Source: Acerihabitans sp035013185 (lineage in GTDB: Bacteria; Pseudomonadota; Gammaproteobacteria; Enterobacterales; Enterobacteriaceae). Taken from it: a DNA stretch of 64,000 nt. Position 1 is the stretch's first letter. Each line of letters starts with the position of its first letter. Location: positions 62,001 to 126,000 of the forward strand of contig NZ_JAYGJO010000003.1 in NCBI RefSeq assembly GCF_035013185.1. The letters run 5' to 3'. Position numbers and translations under genes: made by a program. The notes below the pieces were generated by a model. The model saw only the letters and a list, made by a program, of their open reading frames with translations, had not been told where the DNA came from and did not search any database. Of the stretch, positions 17,453-25,922 are shown piece by piece.

Positions 17453-18210
17453 AAATTAAATCATTATTAATTTCATCATTATTAATTCTTGGATTAACTG
17501 CCTGTAAAGAGGAGTCGTTATTAAAAGGCTTGGATCAGCAGCAGGCTAATGAGGTTATTGCGACTCTTCAACGCAATAATATCCAGGCTAATAAAGTTGA
17601 TAAAGGCAAGACCGGCTATAGCATTAACGTGCGGCCGGTGGATATTCCCGCAGCGGTGGATCTGATGAAGATCCATGCGCTGCCTTCGCAACCTCGAATG
17701 GAGATCTCGCAACTCTTTCCCAGTGATTCATTGGTCTCTTCGCCGCGCGCGGAAAAAGCCCGGCTGTATTCCGCCATTGAACAGCGCTTGGAACAATCGC
17801 TGCAAACCCTGGAAGGCGTGTTATCCGCACGGGTACATGTCAGCTATGATATTGATGGTGTCGAAGGGGGACGATCGGCAAAACCGGTGCATCTCTCGAC
17901 ATTGGTCAATTATCAAAGCGATGCCGATCCGACCCTGATGATCAGCGATATCAAGCGCTTTTTAAAGAACAGTTTTACCCAGGTGGAATACGAAAATATT
18001 TCTGTGGTGTTGTCCAAACAGTCGCCGTTGCAGCAGCGTGGCCCGGTGGATAACCAGCAGCGTGCCGCAGGGCAACACAATGGCATGATATCGCTGGGCG
18101 GTGGCCTGGTAGTGCTGTTCGCGCTAGCGGGCGGCGTGTGGTACTGGCGCAAGACCAAGATCACCCCTACTGGACGGGCGGATGCCGATGCAGACAATCC
18201 AGCCGCTTGA
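17449..18210 (+). CDS. prgK: T3SS inner-ring lipoprotein PrgK
   Basis: PrgK is the YscJ/MxiJ-family lipoprotein of the inner ring. The 253-residue protein has a lipoprotein signal with lipobox LTAC (Cys about residue 19), the two ring-building domains in the periplasm (conserved NEVIATLQRNNI, SAPRAEKARLYSAIEQRLEQ-like and ARVHVSYD regions), and a C-terminal membrane helix (GGGLVVLFALAGGVWYW) with a short cytoplasmic tail. The last 29 bases overlap orgA. Confidence 0.96.
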   Translation: MKIKSLLISSLLILGLTACKEESLLKGLDQQQANEVIATLQRNNIQANKVDKGKTGYSINVRPVDIPAAVDLMKIHALPSQPRMEISQLFPSDSLVSSPRAEKARLYSAIEQRLEQSLQTLEGVLSARVHVSYDIDGVEGGRSAKPVHLSTLVNYQSDADPTLMISDIKRFLKNSFTQVEYENISVVLSKQSPLQQRGPVDNQQRAAGQHNGMISLGGGLVVLFALAGGVWYWRKTKITPTGRADADADNPAA

Positions 18211-18781
18211 GGCCATTTTATTCGATCCGCTGTCCTGGATGCATCCGCAACGCCTGACGTTGACACCAGGACTGAGCGGCGCCAGGCAGCGATCGATTAT
18301 CAACGATATGATCATTGCGTCACAAGGATGGTCGGTGGCAACGCCGTTGTTGACACCAGGCTGGCTGGCCCGGCAGTGTGTGGATCAATGGCATCGTCTA
18401 CCCCAGGTTGCGCTATTGATTGCCTGCCAGCGGCATCGGGCCTTATTGGCCCGGCAGGGCCGGATACGGCTGTTGCCTGCGTGGGTCAGGGCCTTTGCCG
18501 AGCTGGCGATTGTTGAATCGGTGGCTAGCGCCTGCGTGGCGCAGCCGACGCTGGGCACCTTATTATTCTGGGGCAAAAACGAACTGCTATCCGGGGGCGA
18601 GCTGTTACCCACCGTACTGTCGCAGCGTATTGCCCTACTGTTTTCACCCGCTTTGGACCGGGAGAACGAGGCTCGCGCCGCGTCGCCTGACAGCCCATTG
18701 CTTATCAAGCTGGCCTTTCAATATGCCAAGAGAAATCCCGCTATACCAGATGCCGCCGACTTTTGGCGGAGTATTAATTAA
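18182..18781 (+). CDS. orgA: T3SS sorting-platform protein OrgA
   Basis: OrgA (MxiK/YscK family) links the sorting platform to the inner-membrane ring protein PrgH. At 199 residues it equals the Salmonella protein in length and shares the opening ILFDPLSWMHPQRL. Two start codons, ATG 18182 and ATG 18188, lie inside the end of prgK. The gene runs into orgB with a 59-base overlap, the longest overlap in the operon. Confidence 0.9.
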   Translation: MPMQTIQPLEAILFDPLSWMHPQRLTLTPGLSGARQRSIINDMIIASQGWSVATPLLTPGWLARQCVDQWHRLPQVALLIACQRHRALLARQGRIRLLPAWVRAFAELAIVESVASACVAQPTLGTLLFWGKNELLSGGELLPTVLSQRIALLFSPALDRENEARAASPDSPLLIKLAFQYAKRNPAIPDAADFWRSIN

Positions 18782-19424
18782 ACGCCAACAGCTGATGCGT
18801 CAACGCCAGTCAATCGACCTGGTGAATGATGCGCAGCGACAGGCAACTCGACTGGTTAAGGATGCGCAGGCGCAGACGGAGGATATCCGCAGACAAGCCT
18901 ACCATGAAGGCTATCAGGAGGGGTTGGTGGCCGCCGCCGCCGCCGTGGCGGACTATTTGACGCAGGCGCAGCGTCTGGGCGCCGAGTTACAGCAGCAGAT
19001 TAACCAACATGCCCGTCGATTATTATCCAACGCCATGGCCCATCCGGACATATTGCTTGAGTTACTGGACGAATGGCTAAGTAGCTTGCCGGAACAAGAT
19101 ATCCAGCAGACGTTAATTTTATTATTGCCCGCCAGCGCCCGCAGGTCACATGCACAACTGAAACAGAAATTGCAGGCGGCCTGGCTGGGCAAAAGCCGTA
19201 TCGAATATCATGCCGAAAATCGGTTAGTTATGAAATATGGCGATCGTTTGGCTGAATTCGATGCCGAAACGTTCGTGGATAACGCCACGTTGCGCCTGAC
19301 GGCTATTGAATCAATACCCGACAGTTGCCGGCAATTGACCGATGACGCCAAGAAACGGTTATATGATATTTTTTCATATTATTTTAATGATTTAAATCAA
19401 TTAGATAGAGAGGAGCAACCATGA
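18723..19424 (+). CDS. orgB: T3SS ATPase regulator OrgB (stator)
   Basis: OrgB is the FliH/YscL-type stator that binds the ATPase and the sorting platform. Starting at ATG 18723 gives 233 residues (Salmonella 226), with the family hallmarks GVLIKRQQLM near the start, the Gly-spaced helix HEGYQEGLVAAAAAVADYL and the C-terminal E-like domain (NRLVMKYGDRLAEFD). The frame stays open far upstream, inside orgA, but that part has no similarity to the family. The stop overlaps the next gene by four bases. Confidence 0.9.
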   Translation: MPREIPLYQMPPTFGGVLIKRQQLMRQRQSIDLVNDAQRQATRLVKDAQAQTEDIRRQAYHEGYQEGLVAAAAAVADYLTQAQRLGAELQQQINQHARRLLSNAMAHPDILLELLDEWLSSLPEQDIQQTLILLLPASARRSHAQLKQKLQAAWLGKSRIEYHAENRLVMKYGDRLAEFDAETFVDNATLRLTAIESIPDSCRQLTDDAKKRLYDIFSYYFNDLNQLDREEQP

Positions 19425-19753
19425 CCGCGCCAATTTCTTCCCTTAGCGCCATTGAAGGTGCGAGCTCCGGGCAGGATTCACCGCCAATCTCATTGGGGCA
19501 GCGCATAAAAGATCTGCCAAGGGCCGGCGAAGACGCAGTATTATCGACCGCAACAGCGAATGCTAAAAATAACAACACCCACGCAGGGGATTCATCGTCG
19601 ATAGTTAAAGATAATGATGAAAAGGCAGTCGCAGACTCAGTTGACAATAATGCAAACATTATCAGGGATATGATGAGCAAACAAACCATAAAGGACATGT
19701 TTCGTCTGGCAGACCAAAGACGAGAAGCCGCTGAAGAAGCGCAGGAAGATTAA
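19421..19753 (+). CDS. small unknown protein at the orgC position
   Basis: A 110-residue hydrophilic protein rich in Asp, Asn, Ala and Ser, with a helical charged end (IKDMFRLADQRREAAEEAQED). It starts by an ATGA overlap with orgB, so it belongs to the same operon. In Salmonella the gene here is orgC (152 residues, a secreted needle-assembly factor), but I see no clear similarity. It could be a secreted early substrate or a chaperone. Function unknown. Confidence 0.7.
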   Translation: MTAPISSLSAIEGASSGQDSPPISLGQRIKDLPRAGEDAVLSTATANAKNNNTHAGDSSSIVKDNDEKAVADSVDNNANIIRDMMSKQTIKDMFRLADQRREAAEEAQED

Positions 19754-19776
19754 CTAATTGATTAACAGGGGATATT

Positions 19777-20349
19777 ATGAAAACAGCACCGCTGATGATG
19801 CTCGTCTTGACCCTCATCCTTACCGGCTGCGCGCAATCGCCGGGCTCGAGCAAAAAGGGCGCAGGCACCACGTTCCTGACGCAGGTGGCCAGCCCCGGCT
19901 GCCTGGGCGCGTCTTCCATTAATAATACGCTGACGCCGCCGGTGTTGTATCAAGGCATGGTCAGCTGTATTAAGGCCAATAATGTTAACGACGGTATATT
20001 GCTGTACGCGGTGGCGGGCAGCTATTCCTATTTTGACACGCTGCGTTTGAATACCGATCAGGCCAGGGAAGCGCACTCCAGCATGCTGGGCGAGGCACTC
20101 GGCATGCTCTCGCCGCCGCAGCGGCAGACGTTTTGGCAAGCCTTGAACAGCAAGCTGAGTAACAAACAGCAGTTGGCCGGCGTTTGCCGCCAGGTGCAGT
20201 CGATTGGCAAGCCGGTCTACGCACCGGTCTATCTTATGTCCGCCGATGGCGGTAGGGGTGAAACCGGGGCGGCGGAACAGCCAAAACTGTGGAACCAGGC
20301 GCTCAGCGGCTATTTACACTGCGCGACTGATATCGTCAGCATCCGCTAA
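19777..20349 (+). CDS. unknown lipoprotein at the end of the prg-org operon
   Basis: A 190-residue predicted lipoprotein: signal MKTAPLMMLVLTLILTGC gives a lipobox LTGC with Cys 18. The mature part has four more Cys (in PGCLG, VSCIK, AGVCRQ and LHCATD), which could form two disulphides in the periplasm. I recognise no family. It lies 23 bases after the previous gene and directly before a strong terminator, so it is the last gene of the T3SS operon and could be a pilotin-like or cell-wall accessory factor; that role is a guess from position. Confidence 0.75.
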   Translation: MKTAPLMMLVLTLILTGCAQSPGSSKKGAGTTFLTQVASPGCLGASSINNTLTPPVLYQGMVSCIKANNVNDGILLYAVAGSYSYFDTLRLNTDQAREAHSSMLGEALGMLSPPQRQTFWQALNSKLSNKQQLAGVCRQVQSIGKPVYAPVYLMSADGGRGETGAAEQPKLWNQALSGYLHCATDIVSIR

Positions 20350-20371
20350 GGGCGCTTCCCCCTCAGGCTGG

Positions 20372-20407
20372 GAGCCGCACCTATTGAGGCGCGGCTCTCG
20401 ATTTTTT
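20372..20407 (+). terminator. rho-independent terminator ending the T3SS operon
   Basis: GAGCCGC (20372-20378) pairs with GCGGCTC (20391-20397) and is followed by a T-rich run (ATTTTTTA, 20401-20408). It lies 23 bases after the lipoprotein stop. Confidence 0.75.
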
Positions 20408-20676
20408 AGCCCGACACGATCCTGTAGTTTCACCCCGATCCTGTTTTTCCCGCCGTTCAAATGAAATGTGATATCGCGCAAGAAATCAAACTAATATTAC
20501 TTGTATGGTAGTCTTTGTCATATTAGGTGAGTTTGTATGCGCGCCCCGCAACGTTAAACGGACGCGAGCTGCCGGTAGCCTCTTATCTATATGAACCCGC
20601 TTATCTTCCGGTCGCCCGTCTCGAAGACGGCACGATGTGGAATTGGTCATAACTTTACGCAGTCAGGACGTTTAAC
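20408..20676 (+). other. promoter region of the ydfI-like gene
   Basis: No gene is seen here. The imperfect palindrome ACTTGTATGGTAGT (20499-20512) resembles sites bound by FCD-type GntR regulators and could be the operator for the RspR-like protein encoded downstream. Promoter elements cannot be fixed with confidence. Confidence 0.3.
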
Positions 20677-22161
20677 GTGCAACTATCAACGCAAACCTTA
20701 TCTGAATTATCCGGCCGAGTGTCTACGCCGACCTATCCACGCGATCAACTCAAGATCCGTATTGTTCACCTTGGTTTTGGTGCCTTTCATCGTGCGCATC
20801 AAGCGGTTTTCGCCGACGAACTGGCCAGCGCGCACGGTAGCGATTGGGGTTATTGTGAGGTGAATCTGATCGGCGGCGAGCAGCAAATAGCCGACTTAAA
20901 ACAGCAGGATTTACTCTACTCCGTGTGCGAAATGAATGCGGATAACTGGAGTGGGCGGGTGGTGGGTGTGGTGCGCCAGGCGCTGCATGGGGTGACCGAT
21001 GGCATCGATCGGGTGCTCGAGGCCATGACCCAGCCAGATGTCGCCATTGTTTCCCTCACCGTCACCGAAAAGGGCTACTGTTATGTGCCGTCCACCGCCT
21101 CCATCGATACCCATAACCCGCTGATTGAACACGACCTGGCCCATCCACACCAGCCACAGTCTGCACCCGGCGTGATTATTGAAGCCTTGCGCATTCGTCG
21201 TGAAAAAGGCTTGCCGGCGTTTTCGGTCATGTCGTGTGATAATATTCCGGAAAATGGTCATGTCGCCCATAATGTGGTCATCGCCCTGGCAAAAAACCGC
21301 GATCCTGCTTTGGCGGATTGGATAGAACAGCACGTCAGCTTCCCTTCCACCATGGTTGATCGGATTGTGCCGGCAATGACCCCGGCCAGCCTGGAAAAGA
21401 TCTCCGGCGTGTTGGGCGGTATGGCCGATCCGGTGGGTATTGCCTGTGAACCGTTCCGGCAATGGGTGATTGAGGATAATTTTGTTGCCGGCCGTCCCGA
21501 GTGGGAAAAAGTCGGTGCCGAATTGGTGGCGAATGTCTTGCCGTATGAGGAAATGAAGCTGCGTATGTTAAATGGCAGCCACTCTTTCCTGGCCTATCTG
21601 GGGTATCTGGCCGGATATCAGCATATCGATCAATGCATGCTGGACGACAATTACGCCCAGGCCGCTCGCCAATTGATGCTCAGTGAGCAAGCGCCGACCT
21701 TACATACCTCAGGGGTCGATCTCACCGCGTATGCCGAGTCCCTGCTGGCACGCTATCGCAATACGGGTCTGAAACACCGCACCTGGCAAATTGCGATGGA
21801 TGGGACCTTGAAACTACCGCAGCGTATGCTGGATTCTATCCGGGTGCATCTGGCGCGCGGCACGGCGTTCCCTCTGTTGGCGTTAGGTGTTGCCGGCTGG
21901 ATGCGTTATGTCGGTGGCGTGGACGATAGCGGTGAAAAGATTGATATCAGCGATCCATTAGCCGTGCAACTGGCGCAATTGGTGCACAACTCCGCTGATG
22001 GTCGGCCCCGCGTCGAGGCATTGTTAACCTTACACCAGGTGTTTGGTACCGATCTGCCGGCTAACGCGCTGTTTGTCAATCAGGTGGCTGACGCCTATAC
22101 CTTGTTGCAAAACCAGGGTGCCAAAGAGACGGTGAAACGGGTATTAAAGCATCTCGCCTAA
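20677..22161 (+). CDS. ydfI: YdfI/UxuB-type mannonate (sugar-acid) dehydrogenase
   Basis: A 494-residue member of the long-chain mannitol dehydrogenase family, probably interconverting a keto-hexonate such as fructuronate and an aldonate such as mannonate with NAD(H). The N-terminal Rossmann start (RIVHLGFGAFHRAHQAVF) and the family motifs SLTVTEKGYC, SCDNIPENG, VDRIVPA, CEPFRQWVIEDNF and KLRMLNGSHS (catalytic Lys) are all present and close to E. coli UxuB and YdfI. The GTG at 20677 is used as start. The next gene is an RspR-like regulator, exactly as ydfI-rspR in E. coli, so YdfI is the likeliest orthologue; UxuB cannot be excluded on sequence alone. Confidence 0.9.
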   Translation: MQLSTQTLSELSGRVSTPTYPRDQLKIRIVHLGFGAFHRAHQAVFADELASAHGSDWGYCEVNLIGGEQQIADLKQQDLLYSVCEMNADNWSGRVVGVVRQALHGVTDGIDRVLEAMTQPDVAIVSLTVTEKGYCYVPSTASIDTHNPLIEHDLAHPHQPQSAPGVIIEALRIRREKGLPAFSVMSCDNIPENGHVAHNVVIALAKNRDPALADWIEQHVSFPSTMVDRIVPAMTPASLEKISGVLGGMADPVGIACEPFRQWVIEDNFVAGRPEWEKVGAELVANVLPYEEMKLRMLNGSHSFLAYLGYLAGYQHIDQCMLDDNYAQAARQLMLSEQAPTLHTSGVDLTAYAESLLARYRNTGLKHRTWQIAMDGTLKLPQRMLDSIRVHLARGTAFPLLALGVAGWMRYVGGVDDSGEKIDISDPLAVQLAQLVHNSADGRPRVEALLTLHQVFGTDLPANALFVNQVADAYTLLQNQGAKETVKRVLKHLA

Positions 22162-22182
22162 ACGGTCAGGTCATGACCACCG

Positions 22183-22207
22183 AAGGATGGCGCACTGCGC
22201 CATCCTT
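22183..22207 (+). terminator. stem-loop after the ydfI-like gene
   Basis: AAGGATGGCG and CGCCATCCTT make a perfect 10-bp stem with a five-base loop, 21 bases after the stop. No T-run follows, so termination strength is uncertain. Confidence 0.5.
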
Positions 22208-22287
22208 GACTAACCCGACGGGTTGCAGGGGATTTAACCGGTTATCGTTATGAACGGGTTTGGATTGATTAACCGGGAAATATCATC

Positions 22288-22974
22288 ATGGAAGCATTAT
22301 TTAATTTCAATAATACAGAGCCCATCAACCAACAGATATACTGGCAACTGCGCAAAGATATTGTCGAATGCTGCATTCCGCCAGGCACATTGTTATCTGA
22401 AAAGGAAATTGCCGGGCGTTTTGCGGTATCTCGCCAACCGGTGCGCGAGGCGTTCATCAAATTAGCCGAAGTGGGTTTGGTGCAGGTATTGCCACAGCGC
22501 GGCACTCTGGTACTGAGAATTTCGGCACAACGTGTAGCGCAAGCACGGTTTATTCGCCAAGCCATAGAGTGCGCCGTCGCTCGTCGCGTGGCTCAAATCA
22601 TCACGCCACAGCAGATTCTGCTGCTAGAGCATAATTTACAGCGTCAAGAATGGGCGTCACAGAATCGGCAAATGCGCGATTTTTTTTGCCTGGATGACGA
22701 TTTTCATCGTTTGCTGAGCGATATCGCCGAGTGTCCCTTATCCTGGAGTGTTATCGAATCCATCAAAGCCACCATGGATCGGGTACGTTTTCTCAGCCTG
22801 GAACAGGTTTCTCCGCCACAGGCGTTACTGACCCAGCACTTCGCGATATTCAACCGCATTAAAGCCCGCGACCCCGATGCCGCCGAACGGGCGATGCGCG
22901 AACATCTCCAGGTCATTATTGATACCATCACACCGATCGCCGAACGCAACAGCGATTGGTTCGCCGACGATTAA
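22288..22974 (+). CDS. rspR: GntR/FCD-family regulator RspR-like
   Basis: A 228-residue DNA-binding regulator, the same length as E. coli RspR (YdfH). It has an N-terminal winged helix (LSEKEIAGRFAVSRQPVREAFIKLAEVGLVQVLPQRGT, about residues 35-70) and an FCD ligand domain with metal-binding His residues (DDDFHRLL, LLTQHFAIF, MREHL). Similarity to RspR runs through the whole length (for example RQAIECAVARRVA, FFCLDDDFHRLLSDIAEC). In E. coli RspR controls rspAB; those genes are absent here, so its likely target is the dehydrogenase just upstream. Confidence 0.92.
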   Translation: MEALFNFNNTEPINQQIYWQLRKDIVECCIPPGTLLSEKEIAGRFAVSRQPVREAFIKLAEVGLVQVLPQRGTLVLRISAQRVAQARFIRQAIECAVARRVAQIITPQQILLLEHNLQRQEWASQNRQMRDFFCLDDDFHRLLSDIAECPLSWSVIESIKATMDRVRFLSLEQVSPPQALLTQHFAIFNRIKARDPDAAERAMREHLQVIIDTITPIAERNSDWFADD

Positions 22975-23143
22975 GCGACACGACGCGTCCGCTAGCCAAT
23001 CAATCACCCAATATAGACCTTAAATAATTCGAATGGCAGTAAGGCGGCAAACGAAAGAACCCCGATGAACGTGCCCAAGTCAGTGATTCGGGAAAACGAG
23101 CGCAGGCAACGCACCAGCAGCTCGGAGCCTGACGGCGATAACG

Positions 23144-23485
23144 CTATTTTTTCATCAACGATTTCAGATTGGCAAAAGGATTATGGGTTGCCACGCCCAT
23201 GTCCTTTTGTGCATCCTCGCCAGCCACCACCGTCGAACCATACAGATCCGCATCAGTATATTTGGAATGCTCATTGTCGTGGCAATACAGACAAAGCATT
23301 TCCCAATTACTGCCGTCTTCCGGATTATTGCTATGATCATGATCGATGTGATGCACCGTGAGCTCACGCAAATTAGAATAAACAAATTCGCGCGAGCAGC
23401 GCCCACATACCCAAGGGAACAGTTTAAGCGCTTTTTCACGATAGCCGGTTTCAAGCCGGGCGTAGTTTTTAGGAATAAATGCCAT
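23144..23485 (-). CDS. yajD: HNH endonuclease-fold protein YajD
   Basis: A 113-residue protein nearly identical in layout to E. coli YajD (115 residues): PWVCGRCSREFVYSNLRELTVHHIDHDHSNN and CLYCHDNEHSKY carry the HNH catalytic His residues and two CxxC zinc pairs. The fold predicts a metal-dependent nuclease, but no cellular role is established. It points toward the GntR gene (convergent). Confidence 0.95.
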   Translation of the reverse strand: MAFIPKNYARLETGYREKALKLFPWVCGRCSREFVYSNLRELTVHHIDHDHSNNPEDGSNWEMLCLYCHDNEHSKYTDADLYGSTVVAGEDAQKDMGVATHNPFANLKSLMKK

Positions 23486-23579
23486 ACAAAGCCTACAGTG
23501 TAAGGGGTTAAGGTGATCACCCCAATAGATTGGGGTGTAGTTGGCGATATAAGCGATATAGTAGCGCTAATCAGTGGCA

Positions 23580-23868
23580 CCCGTCATCTTTCGCACAGCA
23601 GGTGCGTTGGCCGCGTGCGCTCACCCGAATCACTTACGTGAGTAAGCTCATCGGGTTCTCTTGCTTGCCGCCTGCCTGCAGCACGAAAGCTATAGGGGTT
23701 ACCCGTCATCTTTCGCACAGCAGGTGCGTTGGCCGCGTGCGCTCACCCGAATCACTTACGTGAGTAAGCTCATCGGGTTCTCTTGCTTGCCGCCTGCCTG
23801 CAGCACGAAAGCTATAGGGGTTACCCGTCATCTTTCGCACGGCAGGTGCGTTGGCCGCGGGTCCCTGG
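23580..23868. repeat. tandem ERIC-family (IRU) elements, 122-bp period
   Basis: A 122-bp unit beginning CCCGTCATCTTTCGCACAGC occurs twice in full (from 23580 and 23702) and a third time in part (from 23824, diverging after GCGTTGGCCGCG). The core CGCTCACCCGAATCACTTAC followed by GTGAGTAAGCTCATCGGG is the characteristic central inverted repeat of ERIC elements, and the outer end reads GATGACGGGT in reverse, also as in ERIC. They lie between yajD and the DedA gene. Confidence 0.88.
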
Positions 23869-23887
23869 CGACAGGGTCTATGCTTAA

Positions 23888-24505
23888 ATGACACAATGTG
23901 TTCCTATTTTATCAAGCAACAGGACGTTCTGGCTCTTGGATATTAATCATTTAATTGAGCAATATGGGTATTGGGCGCTGTTTATCGGCTGCCTGGCGGA
24001 AGGTGAAACGGTGACGTTGCTTGCTGGCCTGGCGGCACATGATGGTTTATTGCGTTATGGTCTGGTGGTGTTGATCGCGGCGCTGGGCGGTGCCGTCGGC
24101 GATATGACACTCTATTTTATCGGCCGCCGTTATGGCACCGGCATATTGCGCCGTGTTAAACCAGCTCAGGCCAATATTGAACGGGCTAATCGGCTCATTC
24201 TCCGCTATCCGCTGTGGTTTGTGGTGGGTGTGCGATTTATGTATGGATTTCGCCTGATAGGTCCGTTGCTCATTGGCGCCAGTCGGCTGGCGCCCGCCCG
24301 TTTTGTGCCGCTCAATCTTCTTGGTGCGGTGTTGTGGGCATTTATCTTCGCTACACTGGGTTATTGGGGCGGGCAGATTATTGCACCATGGCTGCGCCAT
24401 CTTGACCACCAACTTAAATATGGCCTGCTCTTGGTGGGATTATTGTTGTTGCTCTGTCTTGTACCGCGCGCAATACGCTATTTATTACGTCGTAGACGAC
24501 GCTAG
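23888..24505 (+). CDS. yohD: DedA-family membrane protein YohD-like
   Basis: A DedA/SNARE-associated-fold inner-membrane protein, probably a lipid carrier or flippase-type transporter. The family signature GCLAEGETVTLLAGLAAHDGLL and the re-entrant motif VRFMYGFRLIGPLLIGAS agree with E. coli YohD (192 residues). From ATG 23888 the product has 205 residues; the TTG at 23936 gives LDINHLIEQYGYW, which aligns exactly with the YohD start and has AGGA upstream, so the true protein may be 189 residues. It has about five hydrophobic segments and ends in a basic tail (LLRRRRR). Monocistronic. Confidence 0.92.
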   Translation: MTQCVPILSSNRTFWLLDINHLIEQYGYWALFIGCLAEGETVTLLAGLAAHDGLLRYGLVVLIAALGGAVGDMTLYFIGRRYGTGILRRVKPAQANIERANRLILRYPLWFVVGVRFMYGFRLIGPLLIGASRLAPARFVPLNLLGAVLWAFIFATLGYWGGQIIAPWLRHLDHQLKYGLLLVGLLLLLCLVPRAIRYLLRRRRR

Positions 24506-24706
24506 ACCCTGTTCTGGGTGCTGAACGCCGCTGCTGATCGACAAAATACCACGCTGGTTCTGTGAGGAACATCGCATCGCTTTATTCAGATGCCAGAAAA
24601 TATTTTTCCCATACCCGATCTTATTGGGCATTTGACTGCTGTGGAAGCCAATTTGGTTATCTATACTTTGAAATCAGTTCAATAATTCAATGTCTTATTT
24701 ATAATA

Positions 24707-25789
24707 ATGAAAAAAAAATCTCTGTATGCTGCCCGCATTAGCCTGTTTATTCTATCGTCCTTCGCCTGTGCCACTCAGGCGGCCACTTATGCTTATGTGG
24801 CGAATGCCGACAGTGCCGATATCTCGGTATTCCGACTCGACGAAGCCAGCGGCGCATTAGCGTCGGTACAAACCTTGGCGGTAGGTGGAACCGTAATGCC
24901 GATGGCGCTGTCTCCCGACCACCACTCCTTGTATGCCGCGTTGCGCTCGAAACCCTATCGGGTGCTGACGCTGGCCATTAATCCCACTGATGGCCGTCTG
25001 ACGTTACGCAAATCCTCACCATTAGCGGAAAGCATGGCGTATATTTCCACCGACAACACCGGCCGTTATTTATTCTCGGCGTCCTATGGTGGCAATATGC
25101 TGGCGGTGAATAACATCGATACCAGTGGGGTGGTCGGTGAGGTGCGGCAAACCATCAAAACCGGACCTATGGCGCACGCCATAAGGAGTGCGCCGGATAA
25201 TCGTTATGTGTTTGCCTCTGTTTTGGGCGCGGATGCCTGGCTGCGCCTTAAACTGGACGCGAAAAGTGGACAGTTGCAGCAGGATCTCGCACCGGCCTAT
25301 GCTCTGCCGGCAAAATCCGGCCCACGGCATTTTATTTTTTCCCCCGACCGCCGGTTTACTTATCTCATTGATGAACTGGATGGCAAGTTACATGTATTGG
25401 CCTTTAACCCGGTCACCGATACGGCCAAACCACGCCAAACGGTATCGATCTTGCCGCCCGACTTTAGCGGAGATAAACCCTGGGGTGCGGATCTGCATCT
25501 CACGCCGGATGGGCGCTTTCTCTTTGCCTCTGAGCGTACGTCAAGTACCTTGGCGGCTTTTCGGGTGAATAAAAAATCCGGCCAATTGACCCGTATTGGT
25601 ACCTGGCCCACCGAAAAGCAACCGCGCGGATTTAATATTGATCCCTCGGGTCATTATTTATTGGCTGTAGGTCAATTGTCGACGCAAATGCGCGTTTATC
25701 GCATCGATGGGCATTCTGGGGCACTTAACGCGATCGGGCAATATCCAGTGGGGCACAATCCTAACTGGATAGAAATAGTGAAATATTAA
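24707..25789 (+). CDS. exported seven-bladed beta-propeller (lactonase-like)
   Basis: A 360-residue protein with a Sec signal peptide (KKKSLYAARISLFILSSFACATQA, cleaved before AT) and a body of repeated blades with the pattern YVANADSADISVFRLDEASG, LYAALRSKPYRVLTLAINPTDG, YLFSASYGGNMLAVNNI, and so on. This is the YbhE/6-phosphogluconolactonase (Lactonase, PF10282-like) fold. Cytoplasmic YbhE has no signal peptide, so this is a periplasmic relative whose substrate is unknown. It stands alone, in an A+T-rich surrounding. Confidence 0.85.
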   Translation: MKKKSLYAARISLFILSSFACATQAATYAYVANADSADISVFRLDEASGALASVQTLAVGGTVMPMALSPDHHSLYAALRSKPYRVLTLAINPTDGRLTLRKSSPLAESMAYISTDNTGRYLFSASYGGNMLAVNNIDTSGVVGEVRQTIKTGPMAHAIRSAPDNRYVFASVLGADAWLRLKLDAKSGQLQQDLAPAYALPAKSGPRHFIFSPDRRFTYLIDELDGKLHVLAFNPVTDTAKPRQTVSILPPDFSGDKPWGADLHLTPDGRFLFASERTSSTLAAFRVNKKSGQLTRIGTWPTEKQPRGFNIDPSGHYLLAVGQLSTQMRVYRIDGHSGALNAIGQYPVGHNPNWIEIVKY

Positions 25790-25922
25790 ATATTTAATAT
25801 TTTTCACCTTGGTATCTAAAGAATCGACAAGCTTTGCCGATAACGCTTACGTAAGGTCAGGTTTTGTTGTTCACGGCATGCTATGACGTGATTTCTTGAA
25901 AAAAGCCAAGGTGAAAGTATTC

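Noticed and set aside
22183..22207. Palindrome as regulator operator of the GntR gene
   Set aside because: Its perfect 10-bp stem and place after a stop codon fit a terminator better, although an operator role cannot be wholly excluded.
23661..23891. Open frames of 60-77 codons across the 23.5-23.9 kb repeats
   Set aside because: They follow the ERIC tandem copies, repeat with the 122-bp period and show no ribosome-binding site or family motif.
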